The notes under the pieces were generated by a model. That model was given only the letters and a program-made list of their open reading frames with translations. It did no database searches and was not told where the DNA came from. Source: Comamonas composti DSM 21721 (GTDB lineage Bacteria; Pseudomonadota; Gammaproteobacteria; Burkholderiales; Burkholderiaceae_C). Taken from it: a DNA stretch of 64,000 bases. Where the stretch lies: assembly GCF_000429845.1 (NCBI RefSeq), contig NZ_AUCQ01000002.1:310001-374000 (forward strand), read 5' to 3'. Shown one piece after another: positions 47,732 through 55,746 of this stretch. Position 1 is the stretch's first letter, and each line of letters opens with the position of its first letter. A program made the translations under genes and the position numbers.

Positions 47732-47959
47732 TCAGCGACCCAGTTGCAATGGCGGACGGACCCGCAAGCGCTCCTGGGCCTCGGCATCACCGACGGCGGC
47801 CAGGCGCTCCCACAGCTGGAGCGCCTGCTGCTCATAGCCCAGCCTCAGGGCCGCATGGGCCTTGAGGCGCAGGCTTTGAATGCTTTCGGCACGTGCCAGC
47901 GTCAGTCTTGCGGCGCCCAGAAGGGTCTGGGGATGCATGCCGCTCTGATGGGCACTCAT
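47732..47959 (-). CDS. Small hypothetical protein coupled to cytochrome c
   Basis: This 75-residue protein begins MSAHQSGMHPQTLLGAARLT and is mostly helical. A repeat-like stretch 'ALRLGYEQQALQLWERLAAV' then GDAEAQERL resembles one SEL1/TPR unit. It has no signal peptide and no recognised family. Its ATG overlaps the stop of the cytochrome gene (ATGA), which is the main evidence that it is real. It ends 16 bases from the convergent PepSY gene and is the last gene of the quinoprotein-relay group. Confidence 0.65.
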   Translation of the reverse strand: MSAHQSGMHPQTLLGAARLTLARAESIQSLRLKAHAALRLGYEQQALQLWERLAAVGDAEAQERLRVRPPLQLGR

Positions 47960-48279
47960 GGCTTGGTGGCGAGCACCCAGGTCGCCAGCAGCTTGAGATC
48001 CTGGGCCTTGAGGCTGGAGTGCGCCGGCATGGCCACGCGCCCCCACTTTCCGGCCGAGCCCATCTGTATGGACTGGGACAGGGTGGCGACCGCGTCCTTG
48101 TCGCCCGCATATTTGCTGGCCACCGAGGAAAAGGCCGGTCCCACGATTTTTTCGGCCGCCGCGTGGCAGCTGAAGCAGCCATTGGCCTTGGCCAGGTCGC
48201 TGGCGGCGGCCACATCGACATCGGCGGCATGGGCAAAGACGCCGGCAAACAAAAGACTGAGTAGGAAAGCGTTGCGCAT
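47956..48279 (-). CDS. Class I cytochrome c (c-552 type)
   Basis: The 107-residue periplasmic cytochrome has the signal peptide MRNAFLLSLLFAGVFAHA, haem site CFSCH near residue 35, the c8/c551 pattern 'KIVGPAFSSVASKYAGDKDA' and axial methionine in 'RVAMPAHS'. Such small cytochromes carry electrons to terminal oxidases. It follows the SoxYZ-like and metallo-hydrolase genes on the same strand after 171 bases and is coupled to the 75-residue protein. Confidence 0.93.
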   Translation of the reverse strand: MRNAFLLSLLFAGVFAHAADVDVAAASDLAKANGCFSCHAAAEKIVGPAFSSVASKYAGDKDAVATLSQSIQMGSAGKWGRVAMPAHSSLKAQDLKLLATWVLATKP

Positions 48280-48450
48280 AGTGGAGAAGGCGAAGTGCGA
48301 AGTTGAGAAACATCAAACAAGGCGCAACATCCATGCCAGCCTCAAAGCCTCTGGCCTGCGCCCGAATGCGCCAGTTCCTGCAACAGCGTATCGAGACACT
48401 GCTCTGAAATGAGACACTGGCGCGGCATCCCGGATCGCTGCAGCAGATGT

Positions 48451-49437
48451 TCAGCGCGGCGTCAGCGCACGCTGCTCGTAGTCGGGATACCACTGCACCA
48501 GGCTGCGGTTGAATTCCGCAGGCTGTGCCGCCCAGCCCGCAAAGCGCTGGGGCAGGGGCTGGCGCAGCAGCTCGCTCAGATCCAACCCCTGCTCGGCGCT
48601 GGTCTGCATGAGTTCGTCCAGCCACTGCAGCCAGTCGCGTGTCTGCTCCATGCCCAGCAAGCCTTCATGCACCGGGCCGTGGCTGGGCACGACATGCTTG
48701 AAGCGGCCCTGCTGGTGCCACTGCGCCAGCAGGGCCAGGCTTTGCTGCCAGGCCTTGGAGTCCGCATGCGGCGTGGTCGGCACGCGGTTGGCAAAGATCA
48801 GGCCGCCCGCGAACAGCACGCCCGTCTGCCGGTCCAGCAGCACCAGGTCGTCGCCCGTGTGGCCTTGCAGGCGGTGCAGCTCCAGCACATGGCTTCCGAG
48901 CTTGATCTCGCCAGGCGCCAGCACTTCGCGCGCGGGCGTGGCCCGGGTGCCGCGCATCCAGTCGCCGCACAGCCGGTAGAGGTTGTCCTCGTAGGCCTCG
49001 CCCTCGGCCTTCATGCCTTGCAGGCTGCCTTCCAGCGCGCGCGTGGGCGTGTCGTCCCAGGCCTGGTTGCCCAGAAAGTAGTCGGGATGCAGGTTGAGGT
49101 TGATGACCTCGCGCACGGGCTGGTCGGTGACGCGCGCAATCGCGCGCCGCTGCTGTTCGCCGTACAGCCGCGAAGGCCCGGTATTGATGACCACCACGCC
49201 CTCGCGCGTGGCGATGAAGCCGGTGTTGATGATGTTGCAGCCGTTGGCGCGCGAGAAGTCGGCGACCGCGCCTTCGATGACCCAGGTGTCTTCGGCGATC
49301 TGGCGCGGCTGCAGCCCATAGTCGAGCTTTTGCAGATCCACGCGCGCAGCGGGCCGGGTCTGGGGCTGGACCTGCGGAGACTGGGCCTGGGCCGTCAGGG
49401 CCGCTGCAAGGCTCAGCCAGAGGAGTGCGCTCTTCAT
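48451..49437 (-). CDS. Quinoprotein-relay metallo-beta-lactamase-fold protein with degenerate metal site
   Basis: This 328-residue exported protein (signal peptide MKSALLWLSLAAALTAQAQS) has the beta-lactamase-fold order of the quinoprotein relay system metallohydrolase group: 'VINTGPSRLYGEQQRRAIAR', 'VREVINLNLHPDYFLGNQAW', 'LQGHTGDDLVLLD', 'GVLFAGGLIFANRVPTTPHA' and 'VVPSHGPVHEGL'. The usual HxHxDH is NxHxDY, and the Asp of 'LFxGD' is Gly, so two to three metal ligands are missing. These proteins occur next to PQQ dehydrogenases with SoxYZ-like carriers; the reaction is not known. The ATG overlaps the upstream SoxYZ-like gene. Confidence 0.85.
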   Translation of the reverse strand: MKSALLWLSLAAALTAQAQSPQVQPQTRPAARVDLQKLDYGLQPRQIAEDTWVIEGAVADFSRANGCNIINTGFIATREGVVVINTGPSRLYGEQQRRAIARVTDQPVREVINLNLHPDYFLGNQAWDDTPTRALEGSLQGMKAEGEAYEDNLYRLCGDWMRGTRATPAREVLAPGEIKLGSHVLELHRLQGHTGDDLVLLDRQTGVLFAGGLIFANRVPTTPHADSKAWQQSLALLAQWHQQGRFKHVVPSHGPVHEGLLGMEQTRDWLQWLDELMQTSAEQGLDLSELLRQPLPQRFAGWAAQPAEFNRSLVQWYPDYEQRALTPR

Positions 49438-50249
49438 GCCCTGACCTCCGCCTGTATGGGATTGCCGTTATTGTCCCGGCCCTGCAGGCGGAACTCCTGC
49501 GGGCCCTGGCGCGGCAGCTCGAAGGTGATCAGCGGGTTTTCCGACACCGGCTGGTACAGGCCCAGTTTCCACCAGGCCTGGCCGCTCGCGTCCTGCAGCT
49601 CCAGCTGCTCTATGTAGAACGCGGGAATGCCGGCCACCAGGCCCGTGTCCATGGGGTGCATGACGCGCACGCGCAGTCTGCGGCTGCCGTCGATGACGTT
49701 GTTGAAGATGCGCGCCTGGACCTGGTTGAGCGTGGTCTTCCAGGAGCCGTCGGCACGCGAGGCGCCGGGCACGGTGCAGCCGCCGCCTGCGGCATGGGCC
49801 TGCACGCTGCCCACATGCCATTGGCCATCGCGCGTGCGCACCATGGCGCGCACGGGCGAGGCCTGCTCCAGCCGGATGCGAAACGACAGCATGGGCAGGG
49901 CCTGCAGGGGCTCGAAGTCCAGCACCTCGCGCACGGGGTTGCGGTCGACGACGACGAAGATGCGCTGCACGCCGCCGCCCTTGGCCGACAAGGCCCGCGC
50001 ATCGACCTGCAGGGGCACGTTCATGGCGTCGTCGGCAAAGGCCGGCGTGCGTACGATGACCTCGTCGGTGAAGCGCACGGGCGCATTCTCCAGGTACTGC
50101 TCGCGCAGCGTCGGCCATTGCAGCGAGCCCAGAGGATCGCCCCCGGTCTTGTCCCCGGCCGCATGCGCGGGCACCGGCATGCCTGCGGCGCCCCAGGCAC
50201 CCATTGCGCTCATGCCGCTCGCGAGCAGCATTTGACGACGTTGCAACAT
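49434..50249 (-). CDS. Quinoprotein-associated SoxYZ-like carrier protein (fused)
   Basis: The 271-residue exported protein has a twin-arginine-like leader ('LQRRQMLLASGMSAMGAWGA'). The N-terminal half resembles SoxY, ending in 'GGGCTVPGAS' with the cysteine that carries sulfur intermediates in SoxY. The C-terminal half is SoxZ-like ('RVRVMHPMDTGLVAGIPAFY', 'ITFELPRQGPQEFRL'). In true Sox systems the two are separate proteins; the fused form is associated with quinoprotein dehydrogenases. AGGAGGGTC precedes the ATG. It is the first gene of the relay group. Its partner chemistry is unknown. Confidence 0.88.
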   Translation of the reverse strand: MLQRRQMLLASGMSAMGAWGAAGMPVPAHAAGDKTGGDPLGSLQWPTLREQYLENAPVRFTDEVIVRTPAFADDAMNVPLQVDARALSAKGGGVQRIFVVVDRNPVREVLDFEPLQALPMLSFRIRLEQASPVRAMVRTRDGQWHVGSVQAHAAGGGCTVPGASRADGSWKTTLNQVQARIFNNVIDGSRRLRVRVMHPMDTGLVAGIPAFYIEQLELQDASGQAWWKLGLYQPVSENPLITFELPRQGPQEFRLQGRDNNGNPIQAEVRA

Positions 50250-50604
50250 CTGACCCTCCTTGCCTTGACGGAAGACGTGCCAGGCAGCACGCCAAAACCA
50301 TTACCGAGCAAAAGAGGTGCCAGAAAGGGCGCCCCGCCCCCTTGCCGCGCCAGGGCCGCCCCGGCCCTCCCCTAAGGCCCCGGGGAAACTCCCTAGACCC
50401 TGTACAGGCCTTCGCAGCAGCCGGGCCCCAAGCAGCAGCACCAGCGGTGCTCCAAAGCGCAACACCCTGGAACACCGCGCCGCAGCGGGCGCAAGACAGG
50501 CCAGCAGCAGATAAAACAGTAGCTGGTAGCGCTTGCTCACATTGGATTTCAGGTTAAAAACACCTTGAAATCAACGTCTATCAAGCGCTTGCAGCTATGA
50601 AGTT
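50250..50604. other. Intergenic region at the right end of the PQQ island
   Basis: This 355-base gap contains upstream sequence of the SoxYZ-like gene and a family A repeat at 50520-50598. An open frame on the minus strand beginning in the repeat (50301-50540) looks spurious. No other gene is seen. Confidence 0.6.
50520..50598. repeat. Family A intergenic repeat
   Basis: It begins 'tagctggtagcgcttgctc' and ends 'tcaagcgcttgcagctat', so its two ends are imperfect inverted copies of each other. 'tagctggtagcgcttgct' is identical to the start of the copy inside uvrA. It ends six bases before the HAD gene stop. Confidence 0.8.
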
Positions 50605-51276
50605 CTACTCCTGCGCCCGGATCATGGCGGGCAGCTGTCCCATGTCCGGGAAGACGCGGCTGGCGCCAGCCGCGAGCAGCTCGTCGGCCGAGGCATGGCC
50701 CTGATCGGACGGGAAGTAGGCCCAGACCGTGGCCCCGGCGGCCACGCCGGCGGCCACGCCCGTGACCGTGTCCTCGACGACCAGGCACTGCGCGGGCGCC
50801 ACGCCCAGCGCGTCAGCCGCGGCCAGGTAGACATCGGGAAACGGCTTGCTGCGCGGCATCTCGTGGCCGCTGAAGACCCGGCCCGCAAAATAGCCCTCCA
50901 TGCCGACCTTGGCCAGCTGCATCTCGACCTTGGCGCGATCGGCGCCCGAGGCGCAGGCAATGCGCCCCGCACACAGCGCATGGGCTTGCTGCACGGCGGC
51001 CAGGGCCCCGTCTATGGCCACGAGCTCGGCCGACAGGCGCTCATTGCGGCGCGCGTAGAACTCGGCCATCCAGGCATCGGTCAAGGGCTGGCCGGTGTGC
51101 GCCTCGATCAGCGCAGCCTGGCTGCGCACGGTCTTGCCGATGAAGCGGCTCAGGCACTCCTCGCTGCTGATGGCCCAGCCCGATTCGTTGAGCATGCTGC
51201 ACAGCACGCTGTTGGTAATGGATTCGCTGTCGACGAGCACGCCGTCGCAGTCGAACAAGAGGGCTTGAAATTGCAT
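50605..51276 (-). CDS. HAD-superfamily phosphatase (beta-phosphoglucomutase-like)
   Basis: This 223-residue protein has HAD motif I 'LLFDCDGVLVDSE' (Asp9 nucleophile, Asp11 acid/base), motif II in 'CASGADRAKVE', motif III in 'RSKPFPDVYLAAADALG' and motif IV 'LVVEDTVTGVAAG', with a helical cap between I and II. It is in the sugar-phosphate phosphatase/phosphoglucomutase subgroup; the substrate is unknown. The start MQFQALLFDCDG places motif I at the normal distance, but no good ribosome-binding site is visible; an in-frame ATG at 51303 is an alternative. It follows ychJ across a family C repeat. Confidence 0.88.
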   Translation of the reverse strand: MQFQALLFDCDGVLVDSESITNSVLCSMLNESGWAISSEECLSRFIGKTVRSQAALIEAHTGQPLTDAWMAEFYARRNERLSAELVAIDGALAAVQQAHALCAGRIACASGADRAKVEMQLAKVGMEGYFAGRVFSGHEMPRSKPFPDVYLAAADALGVAPAQCLVVEDTVTGVAAGVAAGATVWAYFPSDQGHASADELLAAGASRVFPDMGQLPAMIRAQE

Positions 51277-51319
51277 GGATTCGTACGCAGGCTGAATGCG
51301 CATCAAAGAGGGAGAAATA

Positions 51320-51440
51320 AGAGACGGCCTAGGCCACTGGCAGAGACCAGCTCGAGGACTGCGAGCAAGGGCCGCCCCGCAGCAAGGCTGTCGCCCCCCG
51401 TCCGGAGAGAGCGGGGGAAGTGGCACAGCCACTCAGGGGG
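51320..51440. repeat. Family C repeat, inverted long copy, supplying the ychJ stop codon
   Basis: Read on the minus strand it runs CCCCCTGAGTGGCTGTGCC, then 'ctctctccgg', 'cgacagccttgctgcggggc', 'ggcccttgctcgcag', in the same order as 32607-32713. Its CCCTGA forms the last proline codon and stop of ychJ. Confidence 0.7.
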
Positions 51441-51843
51441 TTTCCCCATCCAGGTAGTACCAGCGCCCGTCTTCGCGCACGAAACGGCTGCGCTCGTGCA
51501 GGCGCACGCCACGGCCGCCGCTGCGGTAGCGGGCCACGAACTCGACTTCGGCGGCATCCTCGCCGGTGATGCCGAAGGACTTGAGCTCCAGCCCCAGCCA
51601 CTTGGCTGCGGGCTCGAACTCCAGGCGCTCGGGGCGCTGGCTCGCATGCCAGGTGGCCAGCAGATAGGGCTTGTCCTCCAGCACAAAGGCCGTATAGCGC
51701 GAGCGCATCAGCGCCTGTGCATCGGGGGCGGGACAGTCCTGCCAGTACGGCAGATAGCGGCCGCAGCAGGCTTCAAAGTTCAGGGGCCGGCGCCGGGCAT
51801 CGAGCTGGCCGCAGGGGCAGGTCTTGGTCAAGAGGGTGTTCAC
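51433..51843 (-). CDS. ychJ: YchJ-family SEC-C zinc-motif protein
   Basis: This 136-residue protein begins with the SEC-C-like cysteine cluster 'KTCPCGQLDARRRPLNFEAC' then CGRYL and has the family core 'ALMRSRYTAFVLEDKPYLLA' and TWH. 'FVARYRSGGRGVRLHERSRF' and 'WYYLDGETP' close a NTF2-like fold. The function is not established. Length and start are normal. The last codon and stop come from a family C repeat. Confidence 0.9.
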   Translation of the reverse strand: MNTLLTKTCPCGQLDARRRPLNFEACCGRYLPYWQDCPAPDAQALMRSRYTAFVLEDKPYLLATWHASQRPERLEFEPAAKWLGLELKSFGITGEDAAEVEFVARYRSGGRGVRLHERSRFVREDGRWYYLDGETP

Positions 51844-51912
51844 AGCGCCGAGTTTAGTGGCAGCGCAGGCCGCTGTTCATCGCATGAGACGCAGGCCTTG
51901 CGGGCCCGGGCC

Positions 51913-52707
51913 TTATTTCATGAGCTGGGCCAGAAACAGCTCCAGCGCAGCATTCACCGAGTCCGCATGCGTGAGATTGAGCGTATGGCTGGCCTGCGGA
52001 ATCTGCACCCATTGGGCATGGGGCAGGCCCTGGGCCATGGCGCTGGCACGGTCCACGGCCACGGGCTGGTCATGCTCGCCATGGATGACCAGGGTGGGCA
52101 TGGGAATCTCGGGCAGACGCGCACTGATGTCGTCGCGCAGCAGCAAGGCTGCGGCGCTCTGCCTCAGATTGGGCGGGGTGATGCGCTTCCACTTGGCGCG
52201 CCAGGCGGCCGCGCCCGCAAAGCCCTGGCCCAGAACGTAGTGCTCCAGCGCGACCGCCATGTCGTCGCTGAGCCCGTGCTCGGCCCAGGCCTTGAACAGG
52301 GCGTGGTGATCGGGGGTCTTTTCCGGGTCGGCATGCATGGCCTGGGTGCCCATGAGCACCAGGGCGCGCACGCGCTGCGGCTGGACCAGGGCACAGCGCA
52401 GCCCCAGGAATCCGCCCTGGGAGTTGCCCACGAGCACCGCGTTTTCCACGCCCAGGAGGTCAAGCAGGCCGACGAGATCGGCCACCGAGTCGTAATAGTC
52501 GAACGGCGCGCACTGCTGCGGGTCCGCCGTCTGCCCATGGCCGCGCTGGTCCCAGACAATGCAGCGAAAGCGCCCCTGCAGGGCCGCGACCTGGGGCGCG
52601 AACACGCTGCAGTCCATGACCATTCCGTGCGAGAACACCAGTGCCGGCTCAGGCCCGCCCGTGTCCTCATAAAACAGCTTTTGACCATTGACGAAGGCAA
52701 AGGGCAT
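51913..52707 (-). CDS. Alpha/beta hydrolase
   Basis: The 264-residue serine hydrolase has 'ALVFSHGMVMDCSVFAPQVA', the strand-helix 'IVWDQRGHGQTADP', nucleophile S96 in 'VLVGNSQGGFLGLR' and the acid/histidine region 'LVIHGEHDQPVAVD' and 'IPQASHTLNL'. It resembles carboxylesterases and enol-lactone hydrolases; the substrate is unknown. GCAGGAGATTGCC precedes the ATG. No signal peptide. Confidence 0.9.
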   Translation of the reverse strand: MPFAFVNGQKLFYEDTGGPEPALVFSHGMVMDCSVFAPQVAALQGRFRCIVWDQRGHGQTADPQQCAPFDYYDSVADLVGLLDLLGVENAVLVGNSQGGFLGLRCALVQPQRVRALVLMGTQAMHADPEKTPDHHALFKAWAEHGLSDDMAVALEHYVLGQGFAGAAAWRAKWKRITPPNLRQSAAALLLRDDISARLPEIPMPTLVIHGEHDQPVAVDRASAMAQGLPHAQWVQIPQASHTLNLTHADSVNAALELFLAQLMK

Positions 52708-53177
52708 GAGGGCAATCTCCTGCAGGTTGTATGGGGCAGCGCAGCGGCGGCGGCGCAAGGCCGTTATTACTATCAAAACAAAAGCTGCCAGCGCTTGACT
52801 CACATCAAAAAACGACAGACCTAAGAACGTGTTTACGATCTCTACGCTGCCGCGTTGGAGCGCAATCGGGATGAGTTCAAAGCGATGGGGCGCAGCTTGC
52901 ACCGGGGTGCAAGCAAGCTTTAGCGCTAGAAAATAGCCCGATTTCGCTCCAACCCTTCGGGCCAGTGCCTTTGCGGGCGGTCTACAGCGTTGCGAATCCT
53001 CGCAATAGCACGGCTATTGCTGCGGTATCGCGCCTTGTATCCCATCCCGCACAGACACTGGCGCGGCACCGAGGAGATCGTAAACACGTTCTAAGCCTGA
53101 AGCTCTTGATGCAGCTGCGTTGACAGCTCCTGTTTTAGCAGATGCCTGTGACCCTGGCTCAGAGCATGTTCACGCGC
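52708..53177. other. Repeat-filled intergenic region
   Basis: These 470 bases without a gene hold a family A fragment (52770-52815), the 269-base family B element (52824-53092), a second degenerate family A-like fragment (about 53100-53145) and a family B end motif (53161-53180). Almost the whole gap is repeat-derived. No promoter was identified for the hydrolase. Confidence 0.7.
52824..53092. repeat. Family B full-length palindromic element (MITE-like)
   Basis: The 269-base element is bounded by perfect 18-base inverted repeats agaacgtgtttacgatct and agatcgtaaacacgttct. Inside are nested dyads: ttggagcgcaatcggg (52855-52870) pairs with cccgatttcgctccaa (52937-52952) with one mismatch, and gcttgcacc/ggtgcaagc (52895-52914) forms a perfect 9-base hairpin. 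It has no coding potential. Its ends match the short copy at 6974-7026. Confidence 0.85.
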
Positions 53178-53180
53178 TCA
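53161..53180. repeat. Family B end motif at the acyl-CoA dehydrogenase stop
   Basis: On the minus strand TGAGCGCGTGAACATGCTCT begins with the stop codon of the dehydrogenase. It is a close match to the motif beginning with the uvrA stop at 863-882. Confidence 0.55.
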
Positions 53181-54311
53181 GGCGGCCAGTGCGCGCTGGA
53201 TGATGATTTTCTGCACGTCGCTCGTGCCCTCGTAGATCTGGCAGACGCGCACGTCGCGGTAGATGCGCTCCACCGGGAAGTCGTTCACCACACCGTAGCC
53301 GCCCAGGGTCTGGATGGCGGCGCTGCACACGCGCTCGGCCATTTCGCTGGCGAACAGCTTGGCCATGGCGGCCTCGGTCAGGCAGGGCCGGCCCGCATCG
53401 CGCAGGCTGGCCGCATGCCAGATCAGCTGGCGTGCGGCCTCGATCTGCGTGGCGCATTCGGCCAGGCGAAAGCCCACGGCCTGATGGTTGAAGATGGGCT
53501 GGCCAAAGCTCTCTCGCTCCTTGCTGTATTGCAGCGCGCACTCAAAGGCCGCGCGCGCCATGCCCACGCTTTGGGCCGCAATGCCAATGCGCCCGCCCTC
53601 CAGCGCCGACAGCGCAATCTTGTAGCCCTCGCCCTCGGCGCCGATCAGGTTGGCGGCCGGAATGCGGCATTGCTCGAAGTTGATCTGCGCCGTATCGCTC
53701 GAATGCTGGCCCAGCTTTTCCTCCAGCCGCGCCACCTGGTAGCCGGGGTTGTCCGTGGGCACGATGAAGGCGCTCATGCCCTTCTTGCCCGCCGCCTTGT
53801 CGGTGACCGCGATGACGATGGCCACATCGCCGTTCTGGCCGCTGGTGATGAACTGCTTGACGCCGTTGATCACATAGTCGTCGCCATCCCTGGTGGCCGT
53901 GGTGCGCAGCGCGCTCGCGTCCGATCCCACATGCGGCTCGGTCAGGCAGAACGCGCCCAGCATCTCGCCGCGCGCCAGCGGCTCCAGCCACTGGCGCTTT
54001 TGCGCTTCGCTGCCATAGCGCATGAAGATGGCGTTGACGGGGCAGTTGGTCACGCTGATGGCCGTGCTGGTGCCGCCGTCGCCCGCGGCGATCTCCTCCA
54101 GCACCAGTGCCAGGCTGATGTAGTCCAGGCCTGCGCCGCCGTATTCCTCGGGCACGCAGATGCCGTAGGCGCCCAGCGCGGCCAGGCCCTGGTGCACGTT
54201 CCTCGGGAAGTGATGCTCCCGGTCCCAGCGCGCCGCATGCGGGGTGATCTCGGCACGCACGAACTCGCGCATGGCATCGCGAATCATTTCCTGGTCTGCG
54301 TTGAGCAGCAT
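53178..54311 (-). CDS. Acyl-CoA dehydrogenase (short/branched-chain type)
   Basis: The 377-residue FAD enzyme carries '[20 protein letters not shown]', the FAD-contact '[20 protein letters not shown]', '[20 protein letters not shown]' and the catalytic glutamate in '[13 protein letters not shown]', the canonical position (unlike the isovaleryl-CoA dehydrogenase at 60795). It introduces a 2,3 double bond into short or branched acyl-CoA, passing electrons to ETF. Position in the liu block suggests isobutyryl-, 2-methylbutyryl- or similar CoA. CAGGAGACG precedes the ATG. Confidence 0.93.
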   Translation of the reverse strand: MLLNADQEMIRDAMREFVRAEITPHAARWDREHHFPRNVHQGLAALGAYGICVPEEYGGAGLDYISLALVLEEIAAGDGGTSTAISVTNCPVNAIFMRYGSEAQKRQWLEPLARGEMLGAFCLTEPHVGSDASALRTTATRDGDDYVINGVKQFITSGQNGDVAIVIAVTDKAAGKKGMSAFIVPTDNPGYQVARLEEKLGQHSSDTAQINFEQCRIPAANLIGAEGEGYKIALSALEGGRIGIAAQSVGMARAAFECALQYSKERESFGQPIFNHQAVGFRLAECATQIEAARQLIWHAASLRDAGRPCLTEAAMAKLFASEMAERVCSAAIQTLGGYGVVNDFPVERIYRDVRVCQIYEGTSDVQKIIIQRALAA

Positions 54312-54382
54312 TTTCGTCTCCTGTCGTTGTTTGTTCTTTCTGTCCTGCGGGCCGCAGCCCGCGCCCTAGCAAGTCATGCGTC

Positions 54383-55048
54383 CTACCAAGGCATGCGCCG
54401 GCCATCGTGACGCAGCATGCGGCCGGCATCCTCGGGCGTGACGCCGGCCAGGGTGCGCAACAGGCCTTGCAGGCTTTGCTCCACCGTGAGCAGCGCGCCC
54501 TCGCCTCCCATGTCGGTCTGGACCCAGCCCGGGTCCAGCGCAATCACCGTGGCGCGCGGCCACCGGGGCTGGGCACTGGCCACGACCATGTTCAGCGCGG
54601 CCTTGCTCACGCGGTACAGCCAGGCATCGGAGCCGGCATCGGCCAGCAGCGACATCTCGCTGGAGAACAGGCCGAACACGCCGCCAGCCTCCTCCACCAG
54701 CGGCGCAACCTGGGGCAACACCTGCATGGCGCCCAGCACATTGGTGTGCATGACACGGTCGAACTGCTCGCGCGCTGGCGGGGTCGCGGCATCGTGCCCG
54801 TCCCAGACGCCGGCCACGTAGAGCGCCAGGCCGATCTTTTCGCCATCCAGCTGCCAGGCCAGGCCGCTGACACTGGCCGGATCGGCGAAGTCGACCTGCA
54901 GCACCTCGGCCCCCAGGGCCTTGAGCGGCGCCGCATCGCCGGGCTTGCGCACCGTGGCGATCACGCGCCGCCCCTGCTGCGCATAGGCCTTGGCCAGCGC
55001 CAGACCCAGCCCGCGCGAGGCCCCGAGAACCAGAACCGTATCGCTCAT
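54383..55048 (-). CDS. Short-chain dehydrogenase/reductase
   Basis: The 221-residue Rossmann protein has the NAD(P) motif 'TVLVLGASRGLGLALAKAYA', 'VDFADPASV', the catalytic 'SSEMSLL' serine region and 'WLYRVSKAALNM' with the YxxxK pair. Typical SDRs have about 250 residues; this one has the shorter C-terminus of the C-factor/CsgA-like subgroup. AAGGAA precedes the ATG, which follows the PPOX gene by 2 bases, so the two are co-transcribed. Substrate unknown. Confidence 0.9.
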   Translation of the reverse strand: MSDTVLVLGASRGLGLALAKAYAQQGRRVIATVRKPGDAAPLKALGAEVLQVDFADPASVSGLAWQLDGEKIGLALYVAGVWDGHDAATPPAREQFDRVMHTNVLGAMQVLPQVAPLVEEAGGVFGLFSSEMSLLADAGSDAWLYRVSKAALNMVVASAQPRWPRATVIALDPGWVQTDMGGEGALLTVEQSLQGLLRTLAGVTPEDAGRMLRHDGRRMPW

Positions 55049-55050
55049 GA

Positions 55051-55692
55051 CTATTCCTTTTTGAGGTGATCGCCGCCCTGCTCTCCCGCGATCTGGGCCT
55101 GGTAGCGGGCCACCATGGTTTCCTGGGCCTCGGGCGCGGCCGTGAGGCCTATTTGCGCATGGATCATCTGGTTCATGCTGGGCATGACGCTGCGCTGCAC
55201 CTGGGCCTGCGGCTTCCAGACCCTGGAGCGCATCAAGGCCTTGGCGCAATGCAGATAGGCTTCGCGCACCTGGACTTCGATGACCAGCCGGGGCCGGAAG
55301 CTCTCGCTCGCGAACAAGGCCGTGTAGTGAGGTTCGTCGCGCAGGCAGGCCCGGCCGTTGATGCGCAGCGTCTCATCAATCCCGGGCACGAGAAACAGCA
55401 GGCCGATGCGCGGATCGTCCACAAGGTTGCTCAGGCTGTCGAGGCGGTTGTTGCCGCTGGCATCGGGGATTAATAGCGTCTGGTTGTCGGGCGCCTTCAC
55501 AAAGCCCGGCAGTCCACCGCGCGGCGAGGCGTCCATGAGCGAATCCTGCCCTCCGCCCGTGGCCACGATGCACAGCGGCGACAAGGCGATGAAGCGCAGG
55601 CAGTAGCGGTCCAGATCGATCTGCTGCTTGAGCAGGGCCCGCTCGGCGGGCATTGCATAGAGGCTGCGCAGTTGTTCCTGGCTGGTGATCAT
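55051..55692 (-). CDS. MSMEG_1061-type FMN-dependent PPOX flavoprotein
   Basis: This 213-residue split-barrel flavoprotein carries 'LCIVATGGGQDSLMDASPRG', 'LLIPDASGNNRLDSLSNLVD' and 'IGLLFLVPGIDETLRINGRA', the pattern of the MSMEG_1061 subgroup of pyridoxamine-5'-phosphate-oxidase-like proteins. These bind FMN or F420-like flavins; the reaction is unknown. It is related to, but longer than, the two small PPOX proteins at 28.1-29.1 kb. Upstream of the SDR by 2 bases. Confidence 0.88.
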   Translation of the reverse strand: MITSQEQLRSLYAMPAERALLKQQIDLDRYCLRFIALSPLCIVATGGGQDSLMDASPRGGLPGFVKAPDNQTLLIPDASGNNRLDSLSNLVDDPRIGLLFLVPGIDETLRINGRACLRDEPHYTALFASESFRPRLVIEVQVREAYLHCAKALMRSRVWKPQAQVQRSVMPSMNQMIHAQIGLTAAPEAQETMVARYQAQIAGEQGGDHLKKE

Positions 55693-55746
55693 GGCGTTGA
55701 GGGCTCGATGAAGGGTTGAACCGGGCGCAGGTCCATGCCGGCTCCG

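Noticed and set aside
50301-50540. A 79-codon minus-strand frame starting MSKRYQLLFYLL
   Set aside because: Its start is the end of a family A repeat read as protein, and the rest is Arg/Gly/Ala-rich. No ribosome-binding site or conservation argument supports it.
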